DNA of 64,000 nt from Bauldia litoralis (lineage in GTDB: Bacteria > Pseudomonadota > Alphaproteobacteria > Rhizobiales > Kaistiaceae). The stretch lies in NCBI RefSeq assembly GCF_900104485.1, contig NZ_FMXQ01000012.1, positions 1 to 64,000 on the forward strand, given 5' to 3'. Within the stretch, counting starts at the first letter, position 1, and each line of letters opens with the position of its first letter. The notes under the pieces were generated by a model. The model made no database searches. It worked only from the letters and a program-made list of their open reading frames with translations, and had not been told where the DNA came from. Both the position numbers and the translations under genes were made by a program. Below are positions 29,468 through 41,217 of the stretch, piece after piece.

Positions 29468-30817
29468 ATGGTGGCCGTGGTCGTGCTCGACGAAGAGGGG
29501 CGCTGCAACTACCTGAACGCCATCGCCGAGGTGCTGACCGGGTTTGGCAGCAACGAGGCATTCGGGCGAAAACTCGACGCCATTCTCACCATCGTCGGGC
29601 CGGAGCCGCTTCCCGACACGGCACTTGGCGCCGCGGTGCGGCGCTCCGCCGAGGCGGTCGGCGAGACCCGGATGCTCGGGCCGGGCGGTGTGCCGATACC
29701 GGTCGCATTCCGGACCGTGCCGCTGCGACGGCAGGACGGCGATCTTCACGGCACGGTCGTCGAACTGATCGACCTGACGGGCGAGACCGGCGCCGGCCGG
29801 GCCTTGCGCGAAAGCGAGGAGCGCCTGCGCCTCGCCACGTCCGCGACCGGCATCGGCATCTGGGACGTCAACCCGTCCGTCGGCCACCGGCGCTGGTCGG
29901 ACGAGTTCCTCGACATCCTCGGTCTGGCGCCGGGAACGGTCGCGGATTCCGAGCTGTTCACGTCGCTGATCCATCCCGACGACCGGGCGGGGGTCGTGGC
30001 CGTCTACGACCGGGCCTATTCGACTCCCGGCGACGGCGACTACCATGCCGAGTTCCGCATCCGCCGCGCCAGCGACGGCGCTGAACGATGGGTATCGACG
30101 ACCGGCCAGGTGACCTTCGACAACGCCGGCAAGCCGATCCGCGGCGTCGGAACGTTGCGCGACATTACCCGGCGCAAGCGGGCCGAGGAGGATAAGGAAC
30201 TCCTGCTCCACGAGCTCACCCACCGGGTCAAGAACATCCTGGCTCTGGTGCAGGCCATCGTCTCGCAAACGTTACGGGCAACCACCGATCCGGACGAAGC
30301 ATATGAGCGCATCCTCGCCCGCCTCGGCTCGCTCGCCCGTACCCACGACCTCCTGGTCACCTCGCGCTGGGTCAGCGCCTCGCTCGCCGACCTGCTGACA
30401 GCGGCGCTGACGCCCTTTGTCGGCGAGGACGAGGCGCGGGTCAGCCTGTCCGGCGAACGGACGGAGCTCGCGCCGCGCGCCGTATTGACCATCGGCATGA
30501 TCGCCCATGAACTTGCGACCAACGCCGCCAAATACGGCTCGCTGTCGGTAGCCGGGGGCCGGCTCGACGTCGACTGGACGGTCGACCTCAAGGACAGCGA
30601 GCGCTGGGTGTCCATTGATTGGCGGGAAAGCGGCGGGCCACCGGTCTCGCCGCCAAAGGCCCGCGGCTTCGGCTCGAAGCTGATCGAGCGGAGCGTCGAG
30701 GTCAACCTGTCCGGGGCGGTCGTCCTCGACTATGCGCCGACCGGCGTCACCTGCCGGATGACCTTTCCGCTGGAGGATTCGCCGAAGCGCGGCGCCGATC
30801 CGCACGACGCGACCTGA
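29468..30817 (+). CDS. PAS-containing HWE-family sensor histidine kinase
   Basis: A 449-residue soluble sensor kinase. Two PAS regions (about residues 1-105 and 115-240, the second with a DITRRKRAEE end) precede the phosphoacceptor motif HELTHRVKN (likely His252) and an HWE-type ATPase domain with IAHELATNAAKYG and a WRESGGP motif. No membrane segment, so it senses a cytoplasmic signal. No response regulator lies nearby. An in-frame stop sits directly upstream of the ATG, while another frame starting at 29398 reads a plausible N-terminus (LPDTPEQEIL), so a frameshift near 29455 cannot be excluded. Confidence 0.82.
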   Translation: MVAVVVLDEEGRCNYLNAIAEVLTGFGSNEAFGRKLDAILTIVGPEPLPDTALGAAVRRSAEAVGETRMLGPGGVPIPVAFRTVPLRRQDGDLHGTVVELIDLTGETGAGRALRESEERLRLATSATGIGIWDVNPSVGHRRWSDEFLDILGLAPGTVADSELFTSLIHPDDRAGVVAVYDRAYSTPGDGDYHAEFRIRRASDGAERWVSTTGQVTFDNAGKPIRGVGTLRDITRRKRAEEDKELLLHELTHRVKNILALVQAIVSQTLRATTDPDEAYERILARLGSLARTHDLLVTSRWVSASLADLLTAALTPFVGEDEARVSLSGERTELAPRAVLTIGMIAHELATNAAKYGSLSVAGGRLDVDWTVDLKDSERWVSIDWRESGGPPVSPPKARGFGSKLIERSVEVNLSGAVVLDYAPTGVTCRMTFPLEDSPKRGADPHDAT

Positions 30818-30844
30818 GCACCGCGATGGACCGGGCCACTCGAC

Positions 30845-32065
30845 TTGAGCCACGTCGTGGCTAGAGTGCGCGGCTTGAATGCTTCGAACCACACCACCGA
30901 CAGACCTGACCCGACCGGGCCCGCCGCAAGCGCCGCCGCCCGGGCCGCGATCACGTCGCTGAAGCTGACCAACTTCCGCAACTACGCCAGCCTCTCGCTG
31001 GCGCTCGACGAGCGGCCGGTGGTGCTGACCGGCCCGAACGGCGCCGGCAAGACCAACCTGCTCGAGGCGGTCTCCTTCCTGTCGCCGGGGCGGGGCATCC
31101 GCGGCGCCCGACTGGAGGCGATCGCCCGCCAGGACGGCGATGGCGGCTGGGGGGTCGCGGTCGAACTGACCAACGCGGCCGGCAGCGTCGACCTCGGCAC
31201 CGGCGTGATCGCCGGCGACGGCGGGCCTGAGGGCAAGCGCCGCGTCCGCATCAACCGCGCCACCGCCGGTTCCTCCGCCGCCTTCCTCGACCACCTGCGG
31301 GTCCTGTGGCTGACGCCTGCGATGGACGGGCTGTTCACCGGCGCGCCGGGCGACCGGCGGCGCTTCCTCGACCGGGCGGTGCTGGCCATCGACAAGACCC
31401 ATGGCACCCGGGCCAACGCCTTCGAGCGGGCGATGCGCGGCCGCAACCGGCTGCTCGGCGAGCCGTCGCCGGACAGCCGCTGGCTCGACGCGATCGAGAC
31501 CGAGATGGCCGAGCTCGGCGTCGCCATCGCCGCGGCGCGGCGCGAATGGGCGGCGCTGACGGTGGCGATGATCGGCGAGGCGGAAGCCGGCGGCGCCTTC
31601 CCGGCGGCGCTGATCGCCCTCGACGGAACGCTTGAGGACGACCTCCAGCACCACTCGGCCAGCGTCGCCGAGGAAGCCTATCGCCGCCGCCTGCAGGCCG
31701 AGCGGCGGCGCGACGCGGCGGCGGGGCGGACGCTGGTCGGGCCGCACCGCTCCGACCTGATCGTCCGCCACGGACCAAAGAACATGCCGGCCGAGACCTG
31801 CTCGACCGGCGAGCAGAAGGCGTTGCTGGTCGGGCTGGTGCTGGCCCAGACCCGGCTGGTCGCCAAGCTCACCGGCGAGACGCCGATCGTGCTGCTCGAC
31901 GAGATCGCCGCGCATCTCGATGAAAGCCGCCGGGCGGCGCTGTTCGACCTGCTCGCCCGCCTCGGCTGCCAGGCCTTCATGACCGGCACCGACGACGCGG
32001 TTTTCGCCCCGCTCGGCGACCGCGCCCAGCGCTACGCCGTCGCCGACGGTGCGGTCACGGCCTGA
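30845..32065 (+). CDS. recF: DNA replication and repair protein RecF
   Basis: A 406-residue SMC-like ATPase that loads RecA at gaps with RecO and RecR. Walker A lies in LTGPNGAGKTNLLEAVSF and the C-terminal Walker B in IVLLDEIAAHLD. The fold begins at ITSLKLTNFRNYASL, so the first 35 residues are probably extra; a start at TTG 30845 or a later GTG/TTG (30857-30873) is possible. It lies directly upstream of gyrB, a classic arrangement. Confidence 0.92.
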   Translation: MSHVVARVRGLNASNHTTDRPDPTGPAASAAARAAITSLKLTNFRNYASLSLALDERPVVLTGPNGAGKTNLLEAVSFLSPGRGIRGARLEAIARQDGDGGWGVAVELTNAAGSVDLGTGVIAGDGGPEGKRRVRINRATAGSSAAFLDHLRVLWLTPAMDGLFTGAPGDRRRFLDRAVLAIDKTHGTRANAFERAMRGRNRLLGEPSPDSRWLDAIETEMAELGVAIAAARREWAALTVAMIGEAEAGGAFPAALIALDGTLEDDLQHHSASVAEEAYRRRLQAERRRDAAAGRTLVGPHRSDLIVRHGPKNMPAETCSTGEQKALLVGLVLAQTRLVAKLTGETPIVLLDEIAAHLDESRRAALFDLLARLGCQAFMTGTDDAVFAPLGDRAQRYAVADGAVTA

Positions 32066-32226
32066 GCGGCCGCGGACCGCTCGGCAGCGCCCCGAAATCG
32101 CCTATGTTGCACCGCACAAAATCTGCCCGGAATCTTGGCAAAAGGCGGGTAATTCGGCGTTGCAGGTGCTATATAGAGTGTAATGATTCTGGCCCCTCGC
32201 GGCAGCGCAACCAGCTTGGTCTGTAA

Positions 32227-34749
<2,523 letters not shown>

Positions 34750-35142
34750 GGGGGCGTGTGCGGGCGCCTTTGGGCGTTCGCGATACACACACACTCCCGT
34801 CATCCTCGGGCTTGACCCGAGGATCGGTCGGGGCACACGAGCGAATGGCGAATTGCGCGGCGCCGGTCGGGCGCAAGCCCCGCCGTGGTGGCGAATGTCA
34901 TACGTCACGCAACCGGCACCCGATCCTCGGGTCAAGCCCGAGGATGACGGTGTGGGTCAGGCCCGCGATGCGGGTCATGGCCGAGGGTGCTAGTCAGACC
35001 GAAGATAGAGATGAGGCCCAGGCGTCGTAGGGTGGGCAAAGCGGCGAAGCCGTGTGCCCACGCGGCGGTCCCGCGTTAATCCACGCCGCTTTCCGCGGCT
35101 TTGCCCACCTACGCCGCAAACACCGCGCCGCTCGCGTTGCCC
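34750..35142. repeat. Gene-free stretch with two inverted repeat pairs
   Basis: No gene seen. GTCATCCTCGGGCTTGACCC and onward (34797-34827) and its inverse (34921-34950) form one pair. GTAGGGTGGGCAAAGC (35027-35042) and GCTTTGCCCACCTAC (to 35114) form the arms of a second element. Both are typical short dispersed intergenic elements of alphaproteobacteria. They separate gyrB from a leftward TetR gene. Confidence 0.65.
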
Positions 35143-35736
35143 TCACCCCACCGCCACGGCGCGGATGTAGAAGTCGAGCATGGCGGTAAGCGATGCCGGG
35201 TTGCGGCGCAGGCGGCTGCGGAGGGCGGCGCCCTCCCAGCAGTCGACAAGCAGGTCGGCCATCTCCCGGACGTCGCAGGTGGCGGGGATGTCGCCCTGCC
35301 GGCGGGCCTCTTCAAGGCAGGCGGCGAGGCGCTCGGCGATCGAGGCGAAGCACCACTCGATCTTCTGGCGAAAAACCTCGCTGACGCCGGAGAGTTCCTG
35401 GCCGAGGCCGCCCATCAGGCAGCCCATGTAGCCCTCTTCGCGATACAGTTCCTGGGTCATTTCGAAGAAGGCCCGAACCCGCGAGAGCGGCGGCCGGCCC
35501 GCATCGCCAAGGCACTCGTCGAGGCCCGCATGCACCGCGGTGACATAGGCGTCGACGACCTGGAGGGCAAAGTCCTCCTTGTCGCGGAAGTGATGGTAGA
35601 AGGAGCCCTTGGGGACGCCGGTCGCCGCCAGCAGCGCCTGGATACCGAGGTCGTTGTAGCCGTGCTGCAGCAGCATCGGCATGCCGGTGTCGATCAGGCG
35701 TTGCTTGGTCGAATGGGTCTTGGTTGTCATGGGCAT
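35143..35736 (-). CDS. TetR-family regulator (AcuR-like)
   Basis: A 197-residue repressor with the TetR helix-turn-helix in residues 9-55 (TKQRLIDTGMPMLLQHGYNDLGIQALLAATGVPKGSFYHHF, given here in part) and a C-terminal domain of the type seen in AcuR/NemR-like regulators, with cysteines near YMGCLMGG and DCWEG. Those cysteines could sense electrophiles. It is downstream of the cupin gene on the same strand, and a TetR-type operator precedes that gene, so the pair is probably self-regulated. Confidence 0.75.
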   Translation of the reverse strand: MPMTTKTHSTKQRLIDTGMPMLLQHGYNDLGIQALLAATGVPKGSFYHHFRDKEDFALQVVDAYVTAVHAGLDECLGDAGRPPLSRVRAFFEMTQELYREEGYMGCLMGGLGQELSGVSEVFRQKIEWCFASIAERLAACLEEARRQGDIPATCDVREMADLLVDCWEGAALRSRLRRNPASLTAMLDFYIRAVAVG

Positions 35737-35869
35737 CGGGCCGAAGGGGTTCCGGCCATCATCGGCCCGGGCGCCCGGACCATAACCGGTCCGGACGCCG
35801 CCTTGCGAGTCTGGTGGGTCGCTGTTTGCGGGCGGAAGCGCGGCGCCGCCTTTGCCGAAAACGCTGCCT

Positions 35870-36256
35870 CTAGCCCCTGGTCATCTCGATCATGTGGTCG
35901 ATGACGGTGCTGTGCTCGTGCTGCGGGCTGAACATGACGATCTCGGCGTCGGCATCGACCCGGACGTTGTGGCCGGGCGGCCAGTAGAACAGGTCGTCGG
36001 CGTTGACCGTCTCCTCGGCGCCGGCGGCATCGGTCGTCGTGAGTTGGCCGCGCAGCACGAAGCCCCAATGCGGCGACTGGCAGAGGTTGCCCTCCAGGCC
36101 CTGGAAGAGCGGCGTGGTGTCGACGCCGGCGGCCAGGGTGAAATACTCGCCGCTGATCTTGCCGTAGCCGCTGGCGTCGCCGAACTCCATGCGCTGGCGC
36201 ACGGTGGCGCCGGGAATGGCCAGCCTGACGTCTACCTGATCCTTCGCAACACGCAT
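35870..36256 (-). CDS. Cupin-domain protein
   Basis: A 128-residue single-domain cupin (MRVAKDQVDVRLAIPG ... WGFVLRGQLTTTDAAG ... DDLFYWPPGHNVRVDADAEIVMFSP). A His in the PHWGFVLRG region and another in PPGHNVRV could bind a metal. The ATG at 36256 fits the domain start; the frame continues to 36361 without likeness. Substrate unknown. With the adjacent TetR gene it probably deals with a toxic small molecule. Confidence 0.65.
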   Translation of the reverse strand: MRVAKDQVDVRLAIPGATVRQRMEFGDASGYGKISGEYFTLAAGVDTTPLFQGLEGNLCQSPHWGFVLRGQLTTTDAAGAEETVNADDLFYWPPGHNVRVDADAEIVMFSPQHEHSTVIDHMIEMTRG

Positions 36257-36369
36257 GATCGCTTCTCCCTGTTTCGTTCCTCGTGATGGTCGCGAATGGC
36301 GCGGTATTCCGCGGTTCGTGTCCCGTCGAACGGGCCCGCTGGCTTCGCATGGCAGCGTCATCCGGCGAC

Positions 36370-36385
36370 TAGACCGACCGGTCTA
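36370..36385 (-). promoter_or_regulatory. TetR-type operator upstream of the cupin gene
   Basis: TAGACCGACCGGTCTA: perfect seven-base arms (TAGACCG / CGGTCTA) around two bases. The flanking GACTAGAC is repeated 23 bases away (36390-36397). It lies 114 bases upstream of the cupin start and is the natural site for the TetR regulator encoded just downstream. Confidence 0.65.
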
Positions 36386-36476
36386 TTCCGACTAGACGAC
36401 GGATGTCCGGCGGTGTCAAGCGCGGTGACGAATGCCGGCGGACGCTCCTTGGGTTCGCCGCGCCCGCCACCTGAGC

Positions 36477-36565
36477 GGGCAGGGTGGATTAGCGAAGCGT
36501 AAATCCGCCACTTCATGGCCACTCCGCGGGCAGCCAGCGCAATACGCTTCGCTATTGCGCCCTAC
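36477..36565. repeat. Palindromic intergenic repeats before cysQ
   Basis: GGGTGGATTAGCGAAGCG (36482-36500) and the hairpin GCGCAATACGCTTCGCTATT (36537-36556, completed by GCGCC) belong to one family of AGCGAAGCG repeats. No gene between 36386 and 36657. Confidence 0.55.
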
Positions 36566-36657
36566 CTCCCCCCCTGCGGCTTCACCCTCCCCGCCCTGAG
36601 ACAATCTGGCGCGACTCGGGGCTTGCCCGGCGGGCGCGATCCTTTACTAAGGGCCGC

Positions 36658-37485
36658 GTGAACCAGCCAGCCACGCCCCTTTCCGACAGCGACCTCGCCG
36701 AAGCCCTGCTTCCGGCGACGATTCGCGCCGGCGCCGCCATCCTCGATGTCCGCTCGCGGACGCTCGAAGTCGAGCGCAAGAGCGACGCCTCGCCGGTAAC
36801 CGAGGCCGACCGCGCCGCGGAAGTGATCATCCTCGCCGAACTGGCGCGCCTGGCGCCCGGCATTCCGGTGGTTGCCGAGGAAGCGGTGGCGGCGGGCGAC
36901 CTGCCGACCGTCGACGGCGCCTTCTTCCTGGTCGATCCGCTCGACGGGACCAAGGAATTCATCTCCGGCGGCAGCGACTTCACCGTCAATATCGGCCTGA
37001 TCCGCGACAACCGGCCGGTGATGGGCATCGTCTACACGCCGGTGACCGGGACCATGTATGTCGGGATCGCCGGCGACGGCGCCTGGATGGGCCGGATGGT
37101 CGACGGCGCGGTGGTCGACCGCAAGCCGATCGTGGTCCGGACCTGCGGCGACGACACCAAGGTCGACGTGGTCGCCAGCAAGTCGCACCGGACGCCGGAA
37201 ACCGACGATTACATCAACCGCTATCCGGTCGGCGACCTGGTCTCGGCCGGATCGTCGCTGAAATTCTGCCTCGTCGCCGAGGGCAAGGCCGATCTCTACC
37301 CGCGGATGGGGACCACCATGCAGTGGGACACCGCGGCCGGCGACGCCGTCTTGCGGGCCGCCGGCGGCCAGGTCGTGTCGCTCGACGGGACGCCCTTTCC
37401 CTACGGGCCGAACGGCGAAGCCGGCGCCGCGGCCTTCCGCAACGAATGGTTCATCGCCGCCGGGGCGATGGCCCTCAAGACCTGA
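36658..37485 (+). CDS. cysQ: 3'(2'),5'-bisphosphate nucleotidase CysQ
   Basis: A 275-residue magnesium phosphatase of the inositol monophosphatase fold. It hydrolyses PAP (from PAPS use) to AMP. Motifs: VVAEEAV (Glu74/Glu75) and VDPLDGTKEF (Asp93, Asp96), then the late WDTAAGDAVL. GTG start at 36658. It lies upstream of cysD and cysNC on the same strand, which supports the sulfur role over a generic inositol phosphatase. Confidence 0.88.
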   Translation: MNQPATPLSDSDLAEALLPATIRAGAAILDVRSRTLEVERKSDASPVTEADRAAEVIILAELARLAPGIPVVAEEAVAAGDLPTVDGAFFLVDPLDGTKEFISGGSDFTVNIGLIRDNRPVMGIVYTPVTGTMYVGIAGDGAWMGRMVDGAVVDRKPIVVRTCGDDTKVDVVASKSHRTPETDDYINRYPVGDLVSAGSSLKFCLVAEGKADLYPRMGTTMQWDTAAGDAVLRAAGGQVVSLDGTPFPYGPNGEAGAAAFRNEWFIAAGAMALKT

Positions 37486-37643
37486 GCTTCGCGCCCAACG
37501 CCCGACCCGCGCCGCAAACACGTTCCAACAATCGGCAATAACGAGCGAAACCGGCAGACCAGCCAGCCGAAAATGGGACGCTTCGGTGCTTGAGGTGCGG
37601 CCTCGCACTCAGTAGGGTCCGGCCGCCTGAAGGATACTCGTCG

Positions 37644-38549
37644 ATGAACACGCCCCTCTCCCATCTCCAGCGCCTCGAAGCCGAGGCGATCTACATCATG
37701 CGCGAGGTCGTCGCCAATTTCGAACGACCGGTGATGATGTATTCGATCGGCAAGGACTCGTCGGTCATGCTGCATCTGGCGCGCAAGGCCTTCTTCCCGG
37801 CGCCGCCGCCCTTCCCGCTCCTCCATGTCGACACGACATGGAAGTTCAAGGAGATGATCCGCTTCCGCGACGAGACGGCGCGGAAATACGACCTCAACCT
37901 GATCGTCCATACCAACGAGGAAGGCCGCAGCCAGGGCATCAACCCCTTCGACCATGGCTCGTCGCACTACACGCAGGTGATGAAGACCCAGGCGCTGAAG
38001 CAGGCGCTCAACCTCGGCCGCTTCGACGCCGCCTTCGGCGGAGCACGGCGCGACGAGGAGAAGAGCCGCGCCAAGGAGCGTGTCTTCTCCTTCCGCTCGA
38101 CGACCCATGCCTGGGACCCGAAGAACCAGCGGCCGGAACTCTGGTCGTTGTTCAACACGCGGGTGAAGCCCGGCGAGTCGATCCGCGTCTTCCCGCTGTC
38201 GAACTGGACCGAACTCGACATCTGGCAGTACATCCTGTCCGAAAAGATCGAGATCGTGCCGCTCTATTTCGCCGCCGAGCGGCCGGTGGTCGAGCGCTCG
38301 GGCCAGTTGATCATGGTCGATGACGACCGGATGCAGCTTGCGCCGGGCGAGACGCCCGCCATGCGGATGGTCCGCTTCAGGACGCTCGGCTGCTACCCGC
38401 TGACCGCGGCCGTCGAATCCGATGCTGCGACGCTTGAGACGATCGTCGGCGAGATGTTCGTCGCCCGGACCTCCGAGCGGCAGGGCCGGCTGATCGACCA
38501 CGACGAGACCGGCTCGATGGAATTGAAGAAGCGCGAGGGTTATTTCTGA
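37644..38549 (+). CDS. cysD: Sulfate adenylyltransferase subunit 2
   Basis: A 301-residue ATP pyrophosphatase that makes APS from sulfate and ATP with CysN. PP-loop SIGKDSS (34-40), [11 protein letters not shown] and [18 protein letters not shown] are all present. ATG at 37644 gives the conserved start; the frame extends to 37590. The stop overlaps the cysNC start in TGATG, so translation is coupled. Confidence 0.95.
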   Translation: MNTPLSHLQRLEAEAIYIMREVVANFERPVMMYSIGKDSSVMLHLARKAFFPAPPPFPLLHVDTTWKFKEMIRFRDETARKYDLNLIVHTNEEGRSQGINPFDHGSSHYTQVMKTQALKQALNLGRFDAAFGGARRDEEKSRAKERVFSFRSTTHAWDPKNQRPELWSLFNTRVKPGESIRVFPLSNWTELDIWQYILSEKIEIVPLYFAAERPVVERSGQLIMVDDDRMQLAPGETPAMRMVRFRTLGCYPLTAAVESDAATLETIVGEMFVARTSERQGRLIDHDETGSMELKKREGYF

Positions 38550-40456
38550 TGGACCAGCGTCTCGAGACAAACGACGCCTTCGCGGCCTTCATCGCCGAGA
38601 TGGAAGGCAAGAGCCTCCTGCGCTTCCTGACCTGCGGCAGCGTCGACGACGGCAAGTCGACGCTGATCGGCCGACTGCTCTACGATTCGAAGCGGCTGTT
38701 CGAGGATCAGTTGGCGACCCTTGAGCGGGATTCGGAGAAGTTCGGCACCACCGGCGGCGACATCGACTTCGCGCTGCTGGTCGACGGCCTTGTCGCGGAG
38801 CGCGAGCAGGGCATCACCATCGACGTCGCCTATCGCTATTTCGCCACCGAGAAGCGCCGCTTCATCGTCGCCGACACCCCCGGCCACGAGCAATATACCC
38901 GCAACATGGCGACCGGCGCCTCGAACTCCGACCTCGCCGTGCTGCTGGTCGACGCCAAGGCCGGCATCCTCACCCAGACCCGCCGCCACGCCTATATCGT
39001 GTCGCTGCTCGGCATCCGGCACGTCGTGCTGGCCGTCAACAAGATCGACACCATCGACTTCGACGAGGAGCGCTTCGTCGACATCCGCAACGAATTCACC
39101 GAATTCGCCCGCCAATTCAACTTCGAGAGCGTCGTCACCATTCCGATGTCGGCGCGCTACGGCGACAACGTCATCGACCGCAGCGTCAAGACGCCCTGGT
39201 ATGGCGGGCCGACGCTGCTGGAGCATCTCGAGACCGTCCAGGTCGACGAGGACCTCTCCGGCAAGCCCTTCCGTTTCCCGGTCCAGTGGGTCAACCGGCC
39301 GAATGCCGGCTTCCGCGGCTACACCGGCACCGTCGCCTCGGGCACGGTGCATCCCGGCGACCGGCTGGTGGTGGCACGGACCGGCCAGGCGGCCAATGTG
39401 GCCCGGATCGTCACGCTCGACGGCGATCAGGATGAGGTCCAGGCGGCGAACGCCGTGACGCTCACCCTCGACACCGAGATCGACGCCAGCCGCGGCGACA
39501 TCCTCGTCGCGCCCGAGCACCGGCCGGAGGTTTCCGACCAGATCGCCGCGCATATCATCTGGATGAGCGAGGAAGAGCTGCTTCCCGGGCGTCCCTACCT
39601 GCTCAAGTCCGGCACCCGCACCGTCGGCGCCGCCGTCAGCGAACTGAAGCACCAGGTCGATATCGAAAGCATCAAGGAACTGGCGGCCAAGACGCTGAAG
39701 CTCAACGATATCGGGCTGGTCAACCTGTCGCTGTCGGAGCCGATGGCCTTCGACCTCTATGACGACAACAAGACGACCGGCTCGTTCATCCTGATCGACC
39801 GCTTCACCAACGCGACGGTCGCCGCCGGGATGATCCGCTTCGGCCTGCGCCGGGCGACCAACATCCACTGGCAGGCGCTCAACGTGAACCGCGACTCGCG
39901 GGCCGCCCTGAAGAACCAGAAGCCCTGCGTGCTGTGGTTCACCGGGCTTTCCGGCGCCGGCAAGTCGACGATCGCCAACCTGGTGGAAGCCAAGCTCCAC
40001 CTGATGGGCCGGCATACCTACATGCTCGACGGCGACAATGTCCGCCACGGGCTGAACCGCGACCTCGGCTTCACCGACGTCGACCGCGTCGAGAATATCC
40101 GCCGTGTCGCCGAGACGGCGAAGCTGTTCGTCGACGCCGGGTTGATCGTGCTGGTCTCCTTCATCTCGCCGTTCCGCTCCGAGCGGCGGATGGCGAAGGA
40201 GATGCTGGAGGAAGGCGAGTTCCTCGAGGTCTTCGTCGATGCGCCGCTGGCGGTCGTCGAGGAGCGCGATCCCAAAGGGCTCTACAAGAAGGCGCGATCC
40301 GGCGAGATCCAGCATTTCACCGGTATCGACTCGCCTTACGAGGCGCCGCTTGAGCCCGACCTGCTGCTCGACACGACGACCGCCGACGCCAACGAACTCG
40401 CCGACCGGATCGTCGAGACGCTGGCCAAGGGCGGCTACCTGGGCAACGGCGCCTAG
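38549..40456 (+). CDS. cysNC: Fused sulfate adenylyltransferase GTPase / APS kinase
   Basis: A 635-residue bifunctional protein. Residues 1-450 are CysN, an EF-Tu-like GTPase (GSVDDGKST 30-38, DTPGHEQY from 109, NKIDT) that drives APS formation by CysD. Residues 455-635 are CysC, APS kinase (Walker A GLSGAGKS 466-473, then DGDNVRHGLN), giving PAPS. This fusion is common in Rhizobiales. It shows that the organism makes PAPS, which fits cysQ upstream. Confidence 0.95.
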   Translation: MDQRLETNDAFAAFIAEMEGKSLLRFLTCGSVDDGKSTLIGRLLYDSKRLFEDQLATLERDSEKFGTTGGDIDFALLVDGLVAEREQGITIDVAYRYFATEKRRFIVADTPGHEQYTRNMATGASNSDLAVLLVDAKAGILTQTRRHAYIVSLLGIRHVVLAVNKIDTIDFDEERFVDIRNEFTEFARQFNFESVVTIPMSARYGDNVIDRSVKTPWYGGPTLLEHLETVQVDEDLSGKPFRFPVQWVNRPNAGFRGYTGTVASGTVHPGDRLVVARTGQAANVARIVTLDGDQDEVQAANAVTLTLDTEIDASRGDILVAPEHRPEVSDQIAAHIIWMSEEELLPGRPYLLKSGTRTVGAAVSELKHQVDIESIKELAAKTLKLNDIGLVNLSLSEPMAFDLYDDNKTTGSFILIDRFTNATVAAGMIRFGLRRATNIHWQALNVNRDSRAALKNQKPCVLWFTGLSGAGKSTIANLVEAKLHLMGRHTYMLDGDNVRHGLNRDLGFTDVDRVENIRRVAETAKLFVDAGLIVLVSFISPFRSERRMAKEMLEEGEFLEVFVDAPLAVVEERDPKGLYKKARSGEIQHFTGIDSPYEAPLEPDLLLDTTTADANELADRIVETLAKGGYLGNGA

Positions 40457-40520
40457 GCCGACATCCGGAACCTTGCGGGCGCTTCGCCGTTGTCGGCGGA
40501 CGCCCACAAGGAGAGTCGCG

Positions 40521-41000
40521 ATGCCGAGCCCGAAAGAGCTGGAAGCCAAATTCTGGAAAGCCCTCGGGTCCGACAGGACCATGATGCTCGGACTCGTCGG
40601 CGTCGACGACGGCCATACCCGTCCGATGACCGGCGTGTTCGAAAATGACAGCGGGCCGATCTGGTTCTTCACCGCCACGGAAAACGGCATCGCCGAACGG
40701 CGGCCGAAGGGCGAGCGCGCCATCGCGACCTTCGCCTCGAAGGGTCACGACCTGTTCGCGACGCTGCATGGCACGCTGACGGTCGATACCGACCGCGCGG
40801 TCATCGACCGCCTGTGGAACCCGTTCGTTGCCGCCTGGTACGAGGGCAAGGACGATCCCAAGCTCGTGCTCCTGCGCCTCGACCCCGATAACGCGGAGAT
40901 CTGGCTCGACGATTCCAGCTTCTTCGCCGGCATCAAGATGCTGCTCGGGATCGACCCCAAGCAGGACTACAAGGACAACGTCGCCGAGGTGAAGCTCTAA
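40521..41000 (+). CDS. PNPOx-like general stress FMN-binding protein
   Basis: A 159-residue split-barrel protein of the pyridoxamine-phosphate-oxidase-like/general stress protein family (EAKFWKALGSDRTMMLGLV ... FFTATENGIAE ... LWNPFVAAWYEGKDDPKLVLLRL). It likely binds FMN or F420-like cofactors; reaction unknown. ATG at 40521 follows AAGGAGAG at good spacing. Confidence 0.75.
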   Translation: MPSPKELEAKFWKALGSDRTMMLGLVGVDDGHTRPMTGVFENDSGPIWFFTATENGIAERRPKGERAIATFASKGHDLFATLHGTLTVDTDRAVIDRLWNPFVAAWYEGKDDPKLVLLRLDPDNAEIWLDDSSFFAGIKMLLGIDPKQDYKDNVAEVKL

Positions 41001-41026
41001 CGCTTCCCGCCCGCTGCCGCTGTGGT

Positions 41027-41197
41027 GCGTGCTTCGAGGCTTGCCACGGCGCGGCAAGCACCTCAGCATGGCGAGGTTGGTTGTGTCGCGAGGTTGGCGC
41101 GGCTGGCGGTCGCCGAGGCCGACTTGGCTTTCCCAGTCGGAGTCCCTCCCCCGCCATCCTGAGGTGCCCGGGCAAGGCTCGGGCCTCGAAGGGCGCA
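41027..41197. repeat. Inverted pair of intergenic repeat (second locus)
   Basis: GCTTCGAGGCTTGCC... CACCTCAGCATGGCG (41027-41076) and its inverse CGCCATCCTGAGGTGC... GGCCTCGAAGGGCGC (41151-41197). Same family as the pair at 1151-1300. No gene between 41001 and 41217. Confidence 0.65.
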
Positions 41198-41217
41198 CAC
41201 CCAAACCCCACCAACGC

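Noticed and set aside
35870-36361. Cupin gene as a DMSP lyase next to an AcuR-type regulator
   Set aside because: The neighbour is AcuR-like, but the cupin lacks the clustered metal-binding His/Glu/Tyr pattern expected of DddL/DddQ, so I keep a neutral call.
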